Part shown: positions 8,693 to 17,766 of the stretch, one piece after another
How the letters are laid out: each line of letters begins with the position of its first letter
How positions within the stretch are numbered: the stretch's first letter is position 1
Assembly: GCF_900142525.1 (NCBI RefSeq)
Contig: NZ_FRBD01000021.1
Span: forward strand, 31,175 to 95,174
Reading direction: 5' to 3'
DNA length: 64,000 nucleotides
Source of the DNA: Xylanibacter ruminicola
Lineage (GTDB): Bacteria > Bacteroidota > Bacteroidia > Bacteroidales > Bacteroidaceae
Program-made: the position numbers and the translations under genes
Notes under the pieces: generated by a model
Seen by the model: only the letters and a program-made list of their open reading frames with translations
The model's database searches: none
What the model was told of the DNA's origin: nothing

Positions 8693-10627
8693 ATGAACAA
8701 ATCACATTACCTTCTGACATTCATCCTCATCGCATTTGTGTGTGCATGTAATCAGCCACACGGAAACAACAGGCAAGAAACAGCCATTTCATCACAGAAG
8801 AAAGACATCAACTGGAGCGATTCGGCTCGTAAGCGCTATGCAAAAGTGGCATATTACTATAACAACAACATCCACGACTCGCTGGTAATGGCAGTGCCGG
8901 GCGAGCTCGAGTTCTGCAAGGAACACGAACTATGGACCGACTACTACGATGCCTGGATGCTGCTAGGCGAGGAATATAACTTCAGCGGCGAACACAGAAA
9001 GGCCATTGCAGTGGCACAAGATATCCACAACGACGCCGCAAAGCGCGGAAACAATTACGGACTGACAGCTGCCGAATTCATTAAGGCGCTGGTTTACAAC
9101 AGCCAGCTTAATCACGAGGAGTCGGCACGCAGTTTCGAGCGGGCACTCAGCAGTTTTCCAGACGATGCCGACCCCTTCCTGAAGAACACCATCTATGTGT
9201 ACTACTCAAACGAGTTGAAAGACATAAACAATCCCGAGAAGATGCACCAGATGCTGGATGAGTGGAAAAACTATATCGACAAATGCCAGAGAGATTCTAC
9301 TATCCCGAGCAGACAGTTCGACAACTGGCTATACTATTACCACCACTCCTGCTACTACTATTATCTCAAGCAGAAAGATCTCGACAAGGCCGAACAGCAC
9401 GTTGACTCTGTAGTAAAGTATCTGGATAAGACAGGATGGTCGCAGATAACGCGCAACGAGATTCTCAGCTATAGGGTGCAGTTAGCCATAGAACGCAAAA
9501 AATTTACCGATGCACTGGCATTCAGCAACCAGCAGCTACCTGGTGCCAAGGAACTGGATATCAATGCCTACTCAGAGATTCTGAAACAGCGCTCAGAAAT
9601 CATGTCGAACCTGGGCCAATGGAAAGAGGCATACGGCTATCTCGATCAGCACTACGAGATTGTTGACTCGCTCACCCAGGCCGAGACACGCCAGCAGTTA
9701 AACGAACTGAACAAGCGTTTCGAGATTGACGAGCTGAAGATGCAGGCCGAACGGGAGAGGATACAGAACGAACGACAGCGTATGTACCTGTTGGCCATTA
9801 TCGGAATCATCGTGATGATAGCAGTGGTAACATTTATTTTCGTGCGCCAGCGCACTGCCCGCCGCTTGGCAACACTGAAGGCCGAGCAAGACCGCATAGA
9901 GAGCGAACTGAGCATTGCCCGCGACATACAGATGTCTATGGTGCCCAGCACCTTCCCACAGCGCGACGGACTGGATATGTATGCCTCGATGACGCCGGCC
10001 CGAGAAGTTGGTGGCGACCTCTACAGCTATGTCATGCACGACGACCTGCTATATTTCTGTCTGGGCGATGTCAGCGGCAAAGGTGTACCCTCTTCATTGT
10101 TTATGGCCCAAGCCATCCGACTGTTCCAGACCATGGCCAACCAGAACCTACAGCCGGCGGATATCTGTACAGAGATGAACGAGGCCCTGTCGGGCAAGGA
10201 CAACCAGAGCGGCATGTTTATCACCATGTTCGTTGGTCTGCTCAATCTGCGCGACGGCCATCTGGCGTTCTGTAATGCCGGTCATAACCCGCCTGTTATC
10301 GGAGGGACACCGTCGCACGGCGATTTCCTCGAGATGGAGTCCAACGCCCCGTTGGGTCTTTGGACCGACTTGCAGTACATTGGCGAAGAGGTTGACACCA
10401 TCAAAGGCCGTCCGCTCTTTATCTATACCGATGGACTCACCGAGGCCGAGGACTTCGAGCAGCATCAGTTCGGCGAGGAACGCCTGCTCCGCATCCTACG
10501 CAACACGCATTTCGAATCGTCTCAGCAAGTGATAGAAATACTGGCCGCCGAGGTCGAAAATCACCGCTACGGCGCTGAACCCAACGACGACCTCACCATG
10601 ATGTGCATCAGGGTATCATCCGTGTAA
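8693..10627 (+). CDS. TPR-containing SpoIIE family serine phosphatase, membrane-bound
   Basis: A 644-residue protein. The N-terminus (ILIAFVCACNQ) is a lipoprotein-like signal with Cys about residue 19. Residues about 40-340 are helical TPR-like repeats. A transmembrane helix lies near residues 363-382 (YLLAIIGIIVMIAVVTFIFV), followed by a short coiled coil and a C-terminal PP2C/SpoIIE domain (about 400-640) with AREVGGDLYSY and FCLGDVSGKGVPSS, which hold metal-binding Asp residues. Family knowledge: these phosphatases act on anti-anti-sigma factors or related partners. No STAS or anti-sigma partner gene is next to it. The TPR part would sense in the periplasm and the phosphatase act in the cytoplasm (inference). 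Confidence 0.88.
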   Translation: MNKSHYLLTFILIAFVCACNQPHGNNRQETAISSQKKDINWSDSARKRYAKVAYYYNNNIHDSLVMAVPGELEFCKEHELWTDYYDAWMLLGEEYNFSGEHRKAIAVAQDIHNDAAKRGNNYGLTAAEFIKALVYNSQLNHEESARSFERALSSFPDDADPFLKNTIYVYYSNELKDINNPEKMHQMLDEWKNYIDKCQRDSTIPSRQFDNWLYYYHHSCYYYYLKQKDLDKAEQHVDSVVKYLDKTGWSQITRNEILSYRVQLAIERKKFTDALAFSNQQLPGAKELDINAYSEILKQRSEIMSNLGQWKEAYGYLDQHYEIVDSLTQAETRQQLNELNKRFEIDELKMQAERERIQNERQRMYLLAIIGIIVMIAVVTFIFVRQRTARRLATLKAEQDRIESELSIARDIQMSMVPSTFPQRDGLDMYASMTPAREVGGDLYSYVMHDDLLYFCLGDVSGKGVPSSLFMAQAIRLFQTMANQNLQPADICTEMNEALSGKDNQSGMFITMFVGLLNLRDGHLAFCNAGHNPPVIGGTPSHGDFLEMESNAPLGLWTDLQYIGEEVDTIKGRPLFIYTDGLTEAEDFEQHQFGEERLLRILRNTHFESSQQVIEILAAEVENHRYGAEPNDDLTMMCIRVSSV

Positions 10628-10644
10628 AAGAAATCATCGAAAAG

Positions 10645-10676
10645 TTTGGATTTTATTAATAAAGTTCGTATCTTTG
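10645..10676 (+). promoter_or_regulatory. Promoter of the HprK-like/S26/PqqD/ABC cluster
   Basis: TTTG (10645-10648), a 20-base spacer and TATCTTTG (10669-10676): a complete Bacteroidetes promoter, 19 bases before the first ATG of the cluster. No other promoter of this quality is seen inside the cluster. Confidence 0.75.
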
Positions 10677-10695
10677 CAATCAAATAACTGAATTA

Positions 10696-11535
10696 ATGAG
10701 AGAAACAAAATATTATGAAGTTGCGGGACATGGGTTTAGCGTAACAGCCGAAGCGGATTGCTTCGGGCTGATGCAGAACTACACCCCATTCGAGATAACA
10801 ACTCATCAGATTGTGTTTGCACTTAGCATCGATGATGGAAAGAAACCGGCGTATGTAGAAGAATTCAGGCAGAGGAGGAAGAGGAACAAGTTATCGTTTG
10901 CGGACATTCGACCGGACAGAAGGAGGCAGTGTATGAGTTTATCTGGGGAGGCGAAACGGCCGGGTGGCTGGTGGCTGAGCCCGACTATAGCAACGCTACA
11001 CTGGTGATGACTGGCAGATATAAGAAACTGGCGATAGATAACGCCCTGATGGTGATGTATGCACTGGCAACGGCCAACAAGGGTGCAGTGCTGTTTCATG
11101 CAGCCGTGGTGAGTCACAAGGACAAAGGGTATATGTTTCTGGGGCCCAGTGGCACGGGCAAGAGTACACATGTCAGACTGTGGCTTGAGCATATAGAGGG
11201 AACGGAACTGGTGAACGACGATAACCCGGTGGTGTGCGATGGCGTGGTATACGGTTCGCCGTGGAGCGGCAAGACACCTTGCTATCGAAATGTGAGCTAT
11301 CCGTTGGGCGGCATCGTGGTGCTGAGTCAGGCCCCATATAATAAGATAGATAGACTGAACGGCCTGCAGGCATACGTGGCATTAGTGGCGAGCATTAGCG
11401 GAAAACGCTGGGACGCACGCATAGCCGACGGACTGCACGCTACCGAGAACAAACTGGCTACCGAAATGCCGGTGTAGCATCTGGAGTGCCTGCCGGACGA
11501 AGGAGCGGCGAAACTGTGTCTGTTAACAGTAGAGA
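10696..11535 (+). pseudogene. HPr kinase/PEPCK-like P-loop kinase, broken by a frameshift and a stop
   Basis: Two open frames together make one protein of about 279 codons. The first (10696 onward) gives MRETKYYEVAGHGFSVTAEA up to about residue 57. Around 10862-10876 the coding continues in another frame (EEEEEQVIVCGHSTGQKEAV), as expected from a one-base loss. This frame carries the Walker A loop FLGPSGTGKSTHVRLW, an NDDNPVV segment and GLHATENKLATEMPV, then TAG at 11475-11477. The same frame goes on as HLECLPDEGAAKLC to a TGA ending at 11535, which fits the expected family C-terminus. Relatives are HprK-related kinases found with PqqD proteins and ABC exporters in RiPP-like loci. With two lesions the gene is probably dead here, unless both are sequence errors. 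Confidence 0.75.
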
Positions 11536-11545
11536 GTTGACAGTT

Positions 11546-11971
11546 ATGATTACTGATGATATTATCATAAAGGAGGCGGTAAGGCTGGTGAGCGAGGGCT
11601 TGAGCGTAACACTCCCGGTAAACGGGCGGAGTATGCTGCCATTTATCATCGGCGGGAAGGAGAGCGTTATTCTGCAACAGCCCGAAGAGCTGAAGGTGGG
11701 CGACGTGGTGCTGGCCTGGGTTGTTGGCGACCGCTATGTGGTTCACCGCATCATCAGCATCAACGGCGATGACATCACGCTGATGGGCGATGGCAATCTG
11801 GCAGGCACCGAACGCTGCACCGTAGCCGGTGTAAAGGCTAAGGCAACACACGTGGTCGACGCGCACGAACAACTGCACGACCTCTACACTCCGAGGCGCT
11901 GCATGGCCGCCAAATTATGGTGGTATCTGCGCCCTATAAGACGATACCTATTATTTATAACAAAATTATGA
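11546..11971 (+). CDS. S24/S26 family peptidase (SipW-like Ser-His type)
   Basis: A 141-residue protein; ATG 11546 is chosen because it starts the conserved domain 10 bases after the end of the kinase remnant. NGRSMLPFI contains the catalytic Ser of type I signal peptidases. The second active-site region reads DRYVVHRII: the His replaces the Lys of bacterial Lep, as in SipW/ER-type signal peptidases. LMGDGN is the conserved GD box. No N-terminal membrane anchor is visible; the C-terminus is basic and moderately hydrophobic. In this context it is a candidate leader-processing protease for an exported peptide (inference). Its stop overlaps the next start (ATGA). Confidence 0.8.
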   Translation: MITDDIIIKEAVRLVSEGLSVTLPVNGRSMLPFIIGGKESVILQQPEELKVGDVVLAWVVGDRYVVHRIISINGDDITLMGDGNLAGTERCTVAGVKAKATHVVDAHEQLHDLYTPRRCMAAKLWWYLRPIRRYLLFITKL

Positions 11972-12237
11972 AAATAAAAAATGGATTTGTGCTGCGCCAG
12001 GTGTGTGGCGAGAATGTTATCATAGGCGAAGGCCTAGGGGCCATAAACTTTGGCAAGATGCTGGCACTGAACGAGACGGCTGCGTGGCTGTGGCAACAGA
12101 CCAAAGAGCAGGGCGACTTCACCATCGAGAGCCTGACAGAGGCATTATGTAAGGAGTACGAGGTTACAGCCGACGAGGCGAAAGCCGACGTCGCATCGAT
12201 CATCGCCGAGTGGCAGGAAGTAGGGGTCTTAGAATAA
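11968..12237 (+). CDS. PqqD family protein (RRE-like peptide chaperone)
   Basis: An 89-residue protein starting at ATG 11968, inside the stop of the peptidase gene. The pattern MKIKNGFVLRQVCGENVII, then LNETAAWLW in the middle and a C-terminal helical region, is that of the PqqD/RRE fold. Family knowledge: PqqD-like proteins bind the leader of ribosomally made peptides and present them to modifying enzymes. No PqqE-like radical SAM enzyme is nearby; the likely partners are the kinase-like protein and the peptidase. No precursor peptide gene was recognised in the cluster. Confidence 0.82.
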   Translation: MKIKNGFVLRQVCGENVIIGEGLGAINFGKMLALNETAAWLWQQTKEQGDFTIESLTEALCKEYEVTADEAKADVASIIAEWQEVGVLE

Positions 12238-12263
12238 TCCGTCAATTCCGTAGCCAATAAAAA

Positions 12264-13841
12264 ATGAACTACGTTGCATGGCTTTGGCGAAACTCACAGG
12301 GCATACGCTGTAACACTGCCGTGCGCATTGTGTCGGGCGTGACTCAGGTGGCGCTCGGTCTGTTGATGGTATGGCTAAGCCGACAGTTTATCGACGAGAC
12401 CATACGCACCGGTGAGGCCGACGAGGTGCTGCGGATGGTGGTGTGCCTAGTGGCAATAGTTGTTGGCGCCGTGATGCTGCGACAGCTGGGCTACTGGCTT
12501 ACAACCACGGCCGGCATTCGCCAGTCTAACACCATCCGACTGCACATATTCAGTAGTTTGTTCCGCCGACAACTGTTTACCGAAAACCAGCTACACTCGG
12601 GCGATGTGAGCTCACGACTGGCTAAGGATATTGAGACCGTTAGCAATACCGTTACCGACACACTGCCCCAGATGGTGATAACCATGATTCAACTGTGCGG
12701 TTCTTTCCTGTTGCTGCGATGGTTTGACGCACGGTTGGCATGGGCATTACTGTTGCTCACGCCGCTAGCCATCGTGTTCGGCAAGCTGATATCGTGCCGA
12801 CTACGCCAGATGACACTTGACATCCGACAAGACGAGAGCCGCATACAGATGCAGGTACAGGAGGGAATGGAGTATAATGCCGTGCTACGATCGCTGGGCA
12901 GCGAGCAGTGGGTGACCGACCGGTTGGACTCGATGCAGCTACGACTGCGCGGTAACGTGATTCGACGGTTGAAGTTCACCGTGCTGATGCGCCTGATATT
13001 GGGTTGTGCGTTCGGACTGGGCTATCTGCTAGCATTCGTTTGGGGTGGCTTACAGTTGCGCAATGGTGCCATTACATTCGGTGTGATGACGTCGTTCCTT
13101 CAATTAGTTGGCATGATTCAGCACCCAATACTGCAGCTGCTTAATATGGTTCCAACGGTGATACACACCACCGCCAGCATCGACCGTTTGGAGGAACTGT
13201 CTGTTGAAAAAATTTTGCCCAAAAAGAAAACCTTTTTCCAACAGAAAACTATCCGTTTTACCGACGTATCTTTTCGCTACGCGTCGGGTGACCGCGAGAT
13301 ACTATCGAACTTCAGTCATAAGTTTGCGGCGGGCACAAAGACCGCCATCATGGGCGAGACGGGCATCGGCAAGACGACACTGTTCCGACTGATACTCGGC
13401 TTTATTGAGCCCACTGAGGGAACAGTGGAGGTGGGTGGCGAGCCGTGTTTTGTGCCGCAGGGAAACACACTGATGAGTGGCACCATACGTTACAACCTGC
13501 AACTAGCTAAGCCTAATGCCAGCGACAAGGAGCTACAGCAAGCGTTGCATACAGCCTGTGCCGACTTTGTGATGGATCTGCCAGATGGCATCGACACCGA
13601 GTTGGGTGAGCGTGGCGGCGGCTTGAGTGAGGGTCAGGCGCAGCGCATTGCCATTGCACGCGGGTTGTTACATCCTGGTAGTATCATGTTGCTTGATGAG
13701 ATCAGTAGTTCGCTTGATGAGCCGACGGAACAGGAACTCTATCGGCGACTCTTTGCAAATCATCCTGATACCACAATGATTTTTATCACTCATCGCCCCA
13801 CGGTCAGCTCCCTCTGCGATGAGATCATCACTCTTTCGTAA
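12264..13841 (+). CDS. ABC transporter, fused permease and ATPase
   Basis: A 525-residue exporter half-transporter. Residues about 1-310 form the membrane domain with five or six hydrophobic segments; residues about 330-525 are the ATPase with Walker A GETGIGKTTL, signature GGLSEGQAQRIAIARGLL, Walker B IMLLDEISSSLDE and switch His in ITHRPT. The nucleotide domain is somewhat shortened between Walker A and the Q loop. No peptidase C39 domain is present, consistent with a separate peptidase encoded two genes upstream. It would act as a homodimer in the inner membrane, exporting a peptide or small molecule (inference from context). Confidence 0.88.
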   Translation: MNYVAWLWRNSQGIRCNTAVRIVSGVTQVALGLLMVWLSRQFIDETIRTGEADEVLRMVVCLVAIVVGAVMLRQLGYWLTTTAGIRQSNTIRLHIFSSLFRRQLFTENQLHSGDVSSRLAKDIETVSNTVTDTLPQMVITMIQLCGSFLLLRWFDARLAWALLLLTPLAIVFGKLISCRLRQMTLDIRQDESRIQMQVQEGMEYNAVLRSLGSEQWVTDRLDSMQLRLRGNVIRRLKFTVLMRLILGCAFGLGYLLAFVWGGLQLRNGAITFGVMTSFLQLVGMIQHPILQLLNMVPTVIHTTASIDRLEELSVEKILPKKKTFFQQKTIRFTDVSFRYASGDREILSNFSHKFAAGTKTAIMGETGIGKTTLFRLILGFIEPTEGTVEVGGEPCFVPQGNTLMSGTIRYNLQLAKPNASDKELQQALHTACADFVMDLPDGIDTELGERGGGLSEGQAQRIAIARGLLHPGSIMLLDEISSSLDEPTEQELYRRLFANHPDTTMIFITHRPTVSSLCDEIITLS

Positions 13842-13854
13842 CTGAAAAACGACA

Positions 13855-13887
13855 AGAGTGGCACGCCTATTACAGACGTGCCACTCT
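13855..13887 (+). terminator. Rho-independent terminator after the ABC gene
   Basis: An 11-bp perfect stem (AGAGTGGCACG at 13855-13865 pairing with CGTGCCACTCT at 13877-13887) followed by CTTTATAG. It sits between convergent genes and may serve both strands. Confidence 0.75.
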
Positions 13888-13938
13888 CTTTATAGCATAA
13901 AGGTGAAACCTTAATAAGCAAACTCGGCTCTGCTCTCA

Positions 13939-14697
13939 CTAATCGCTAAGCTTTGCCTTAATCATCTCGCGGTTCAGGCGGGCGATGTTAGCGATGGTCT
14001 CGTTCTTAGGACATACTGCCTCGCAGGCGCGAGTGTTGGTGCAGTTACCGAAGCCGAGCTCGTCCATCTTGGCGATCATATTCTTAACGCGTCTAGCGGC
14101 CTCTACACGGCCCTGTGGCAGCAGAGCGAGCTGTGATACCTTAGACGATACGAAAAGCATGGCAGAGCCGTTCTTACAAGCTGCTACGCAAGCGCCACAG
14201 CCGATGCAAGATGCGCAGTCCATAGCCTCGTCGGCATCCTCCTTAGGAATCAGGATAGCGTTGGCATCCTGAGCCTGACCTGTACGGATAGTGGTATAAC
14301 CACCTGCCTGGATAATCTTATCGAAGGCATTGCGGTCAACCATACAGTCCTTGATTACAGGGAAGGCTGCTGAGCGCCAAGGCTCAACGGTGATAACATC
14401 ACCATCGTTGAAACGACGCATGTAGAGCTGACATGTGGTAGCACCACGCTCGGTCAGTCCGTGAGGTGTACCGTTGATGTAGAGTGAGCACATACCGCAG
14501 ATACCCTCGCGGCAGTCGTGGTCGAATACGAAGGGCTCCTTGCCTTCGTTGATGAGCTCCTCGTTCAGGATGTCAAGCATCTCGAGGAAAGAGGTATCAT
14601 CGGGGATATCCTTCATCTCATGGGTGTCGAAGTGTCCCTGGTCCTTGGGGCCATTCTGGCGCCAGAACTTTATTGTAAAGCTTATATTTTTAGCCAT
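13939..14697 (-). CDS. sdhB: Succinate dehydrogenase/fumarate reductase iron-sulfur subunit
   Basis: A 252-residue protein with three cluster-binding regions: CREGICGMC with a later Cys near residue 89 (2Fe-2S), [14 protein letters not shown] near 151 (4Fe-4S), and [14 protein letters not shown] near 219 (third cluster). It passes electrons between the flavoprotein and the membrane cytochrome b. In Bacteroidales this complex typically works as a fumarate reductase in anaerobic respiration to succinate; direction is inferred. It is the last gene of the minus-strand sdhC-sdhA-sdhB operon. Confidence 0.95.
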   Translation of the reverse strand: MAKNISFTIKFWRQNGPKDQGHFDTHEMKDIPDDTSFLEMLDILNEELINEGKEPFVFDHDCREGICGMCSLYINGTPHGLTERGATTCQLYMRRFNDGDVITVEPWRSAAFPVIKDCMVDRNAFDKIIQAGGYTTIRTGQAQDANAILIPKEDADEAMDCASCIGCGACVAACKNGSAMLFVSSKVSQLALLPQGRVEAARRVKNMIAKMDELGFGNCTNTRACEAVCPKNETIANIARLNREMIKAKLSD

Positions 14698-14734
14698 AAT
14701 TACTTATTATTTTTAATGATGCGATAAGCTAAAA

Positions 14735-14920
14735 TCAGGCATAGCAACTGATACATCCAAAAAGAAGGATGATGTATGGCCGCAAAGGAAACAATCCACA
14801 TGTGGCATAGGATATAGCATCTGCAATTGCAAGTGCAATAAAGCACACGCAAACAATGATGCATCCTTTCAGCAATTGCGTTAGATCACGCCAACCTGAA
14901 AATAACTCCCTCAACGTCAT
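14735..14920 (-). CDS. Small hydrophobic protein within the sdh operon
   Basis: A 61-residue open frame on the operon strand, starting 3 bases after the sdhA stop and ending 37 bases before sdhB. It has two hydrophobic stretches (GCIIVCVCFIALAIADAI and PYIILLFGCISCYA) and would be an inner-membrane peptide. No family was recognised. Position and strand favour a real gene; composition alone could also arise in an AT-rich spacer. Confidence 0.4.
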   Translation of the reverse strand: MTLRELFSGWRDLTQLLKGCIIVCVCFIALAIADAISYATCGLFPLRPYIILLFGCISCYA

Positions 14921-14923
14921 TTG

Positions 14924-16903
14924 TTAATTCTTATAATTTCTGGTTTGTACCTTGATTGCCTCGTACTCCAGTGGCTCCTTGATGAGCTCGGGCTCGTTGC
15001 CCTTGCCTTTGTACTCCCAGCAGCCTACATAGAAGTAGTTCTCGTCGTCGCGCTTAGCCTCGCCTTCCTCGGTCTGATACTCCTCACGGAAGTGACCTCC
15101 GCAAGACTCGTTACGAGAGAGAGCGTCGAATGCTACGAGCTGACCCATTGTGAAGAAGTCACGCAGGTGGATAGCCTTATCAAGCTCGATGTTCAGGCCC
15201 TCCTTTGATCCAGGAACGAAGAGGTTGGTATCGAACTCCTTCTCGAGCTCGTGCATCTTCTTCAAACCTGTCTTCAGGCCCTCGGCTGTACGACCCATAC
15301 CTACATACTCCCACATGATGTGACCGAGCTCCTTGTGGATAGAGTCAACTGAGCGCTTACCCTTGATGTTCATCAGACGGTCGATCTCGGCATTTACAGC
15401 CTTCTCAGCCTCGTCGAACTCAGGACGATCGGTTGGAACCTTAGGCCATACAGCCTGATCAGCCAGGTAGTTCTGGATGGTGTAAGGCAGTACAAAGTAA
15501 CCATCGGCCAGACCCTGCATCAGAGCAGAAGCACCCAAACGGTTAGCACCGTGGTCAGAGAAGTTACACTCACCGATAGCGAACAGACCAGGAATAGATG
15601 TCTGCAGTTCGTAGTCAACCCAGATACCACCCATGGTGTAGTGGATAGCAGGATAGATCATCATTGGCTTGTAATACTTCACACCGTTAATCTCGTTAGC
15701 TACATCGCCAGGGAATACGTCGGTAATCTCCTCGTACATCTCGAAGAGGTTTCCATAACGCTGCATGATAACATCAAGACCCAGACGGTTGATAGACTCA
15801 GAGAAGTCGAGGAATACGGCCAGACCTGTGTTGTTAACACCGAAGCCCTTGTCGCAACGCTCCTTAGCAGCACGGCTGGCAACGTCACGAGGAACGAGGT
15901 TACCGAATGCAGGATAACGGCGCTCCAAATAGTAGTCGCGATCCTCCTCAGGAATCTCCCAACCCTGCTTGGTACCAGCCTGCAGAGCCTTAGCATCCTC
16001 AATCTTCTTTGGAACCCAGATACGACCGTCGTTACGCAGCGACTCTGACATCAGAGTCAGCTTTGACTGCTTGTCGCCGTGAACAGGGATACATGTTGGG
16101 TGAATCTGAACGTATGATGGGTTTGCAAAGTATGCACCCTTACGATAGCACTGAACAGCAGCTGTACAGTTACATCCCATAGCGTTGGTAGAAAGGAAGT
16201 AAGTGTTACCATATCCACCAGTAGCGATAACTACTGCATTGGCGCTGAAGCGAACCAGCTTACCAGAGCAGAGATCCTTGGCGATGATACCACGAGCGCG
16301 GCCATCAACGATAACTACATCCTCCATCTCATAACGGGTGTAGAGCTTAACCTTGCCGGCATTTACCTGACAGCTCAGTGAGCTATAGGCACCCAGCAGA
16401 AGCTGCTGACCTGTCTGACCCTTAGCGTAGAATGTACGGCTTACCTGAGCACCACCGAAAGAACGGTTAGCCAGCATACCACCATACTCACGAGCGAAAG
16501 GTACGCCCTGAGCTACACACTGGTCGATAATATTGTTTGATACCTCAGCCAGACGATAAACGTTGGCCTCGCGAGCACGATAGTCACCACCCTTTACGGT
16601 ATCGTAGAACAGACGGTAGATAGAGTCACCATCGTTCTGATAGCACTTGGCGGCGTTGATACCACCCTGAGCAGCGATAGAGTGAGCACGACGAGGAGAA
16701 TCCTGAATACACAGGTTGATAACGTTGAAGCCCATCTCACCGAGTGAAGCAGCTGCAGAAGCACCAGCCAGACCGGTACCTACTACAATAACGTCGAGTT
16801 TCAGCTTGTTCTTGGGGTTAACCAAACGCTGATGAGCCTTATATTCCTTCCATTTCTCAGGCACTGGTCCTGCAGGAATCTTAGAATCAATTACTTTTGC
16901 CAT
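14924..16903 (-). CDS. sdhA: Succinate dehydrogenase/fumarate reductase flavoprotein subunit
   Basis: A 659-residue flavoprotein. The N-terminal FAD-binding motif is [20 protein letters not shown] near residue 41, followed by the [13 protein letters not shown] segment where the His attaches FAD covalently in this family. The capping region and the C-terminal helical domain are complete; the length matches the long Bacteroidetes type (about 640-660 residues). It catalyses succinate-fumarate interconversion on the cytoplasmic face. It starts 28 bases after sdhC. Confidence 0.95.
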   Translation of the reverse strand: MAKVIDSKIPAGPVPEKWKEYKAHQRLVNPKNKLKLDVIVVGTGLAGASAAASLGEMGFNVINLCIQDSPRRAHSIAAQGGINAAKCYQNDGDSIYRLFYDTVKGGDYRAREANVYRLAEVSNNIIDQCVAQGVPFAREYGGMLANRSFGGAQVSRTFYAKGQTGQQLLLGAYSSLSCQVNAGKVKLYTRYEMEDVVIVDGRARGIIAKDLCSGKLVRFSANAVVIATGGYGNTYFLSTNAMGCNCTAAVQCYRKGAYFANPSYVQIHPTCIPVHGDKQSKLTLMSESLRNDGRIWVPKKIEDAKALQAGTKQGWEIPEEDRDYYLERRYPAFGNLVPRDVASRAAKERCDKGFGVNNTGLAVFLDFSESINRLGLDVIMQRYGNLFEMYEEITDVFPGDVANEINGVKYYKPMMIYPAIHYTMGGIWVDYELQTSIPGLFAIGECNFSDHGANRLGASALMQGLADGYFVLPYTIQNYLADQAVWPKVPTDRPEFDEAEKAVNAEIDRLMNIKGKRSVDSIHKELGHIMWEYVGMGRTAEGLKTGLKKMHELEKEFDTNLFVPGSKEGLNIELDKAIHLRDFFTMGQLVAFDALSRNESCGGHFREEYQTEEGEAKRDDENYFYVGCWEYKGKGNEPELIKEPLEYEAIKVQTRNYKN

Positions 16904-16931
16904 AATCTTCTAGAATTTTAAAAGTTGATAA

Positions 16932-17618
16932 TTAGCAGCTGAGACTAGGCGCAAAACCGAATGCGAAAGCCAAAACTACAATGAGGAACATCAGCATGAG
17001 CACGGTAACATAAATCATACCGATGCACTGCCAGCGCTTGAGCCAAATCTTGCCGCTTGCACCAAGAGTCTGCATAGCTGACCAGAAACCATGAGTGAGA
17101 TGGAACCAGATAGCAGCAAACCAGATGATGTAAATAACTACGAATACAGGATTAGAGAAAGTCTCCTTAATCCATCCGAAACCATCAGTAGGACTGATAG
17201 CAGGCATAGCACCTACAAGCTCGGCGAACATCATGTTGTACCAGAAGTTCCACAGGTGAACCAGCAAACCAATGCAGATGATGAGACCCAGAACAAGCAT
17301 GTTCTTAGAGGCCCACTCTACCTTACCAGGATTAACCTGTGTAGCCACCTCATAACGATTGTCGCCACGGGCGGTACGGTTCTGCGCAGTCAGAATGAAA
17401 GCGTAGACAATGTGAAGCACTGCCAAGGCAGCCAAACCAAGTGTTGCTACAACAGCATACCAGTTGGCACCCAGGAATTCGCAAATCATGTTGTAACCCT
17501 CTTCCGAGAACAGCGCCACAACGTTCATGCAACCATGGAAGGTCAGGAACAGAATGAGCGCAATGCCCGTAACAGACATTACAACTTTTCTACCAATTGA
17601 TGAATTGAATAACCACAT
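16932..17618 (-). CDS. sdhC: Succinate dehydrogenase cytochrome b subunit
   Basis: A 228-residue membrane protein with five hydrophobic helices and several His residues suited to haem b ligation (FHGCMNV, HIVYAF, HLWNFW, HLTHGFW). It matches the single-subunit di-haem cytochrome b of Bacteroidetes/epsilon-type succinate:quinone oxidoreductases. It is the first gene of the operon and anchors SdhA-SdhB to the inner membrane, exchanging electrons with menaquinone. Confidence 0.93.
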   Translation of the reverse strand: MWLFNSSIGRKVVMSVTGIALILFLTFHGCMNVVALFSEEGYNMICEFLGANWYAVVATLGLAALAVLHIVYAFILTAQNRTARGDNRYEVATQVNPGKVEWASKNMLVLGLIICIGLLVHLWNFWYNMMFAELVGAMPAISPTDGFGWIKETFSNPVFVVIYIIWFAAIWFHLTHGFWSAMQTLGASGKIWLKRWQCIGMIYVTVLMLMFLIVVLAFAFGFAPSLSC

Positions 17619-17691
17619 AAGTTGTTGAGTTTTAATGAATTATTGAATGTTATATACTTACTTGTTAGTACGTGCTCACGAGATTAGGGGA

Positions 17692-17699
17692 CAAAGATA
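17692..17699 (-). promoter_or_regulatory. -7 box of the sdhCAB operon
   Basis: TATCTTTG on the minus strand, about 73 bases before the sdhC ATG, giving a 5' leader of roughly 65-70 bases. A TTG lies about 19 bases upstream in the -33 position. Confidence 0.55.
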
Positions 17700-17766
17700 A
17701 TCAAAAATCGTGATATACACAAGTGTTTTTACGAAAAAATGCATATTTTTGTAATTCTACTATCAA

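Noticed and set aside
12264..13841. ABC gene considered as a lasso or bacteriocin exporter with C39 peptidase
   Set aside because: No N-terminal C39 domain; the protein begins directly with the membrane domain.
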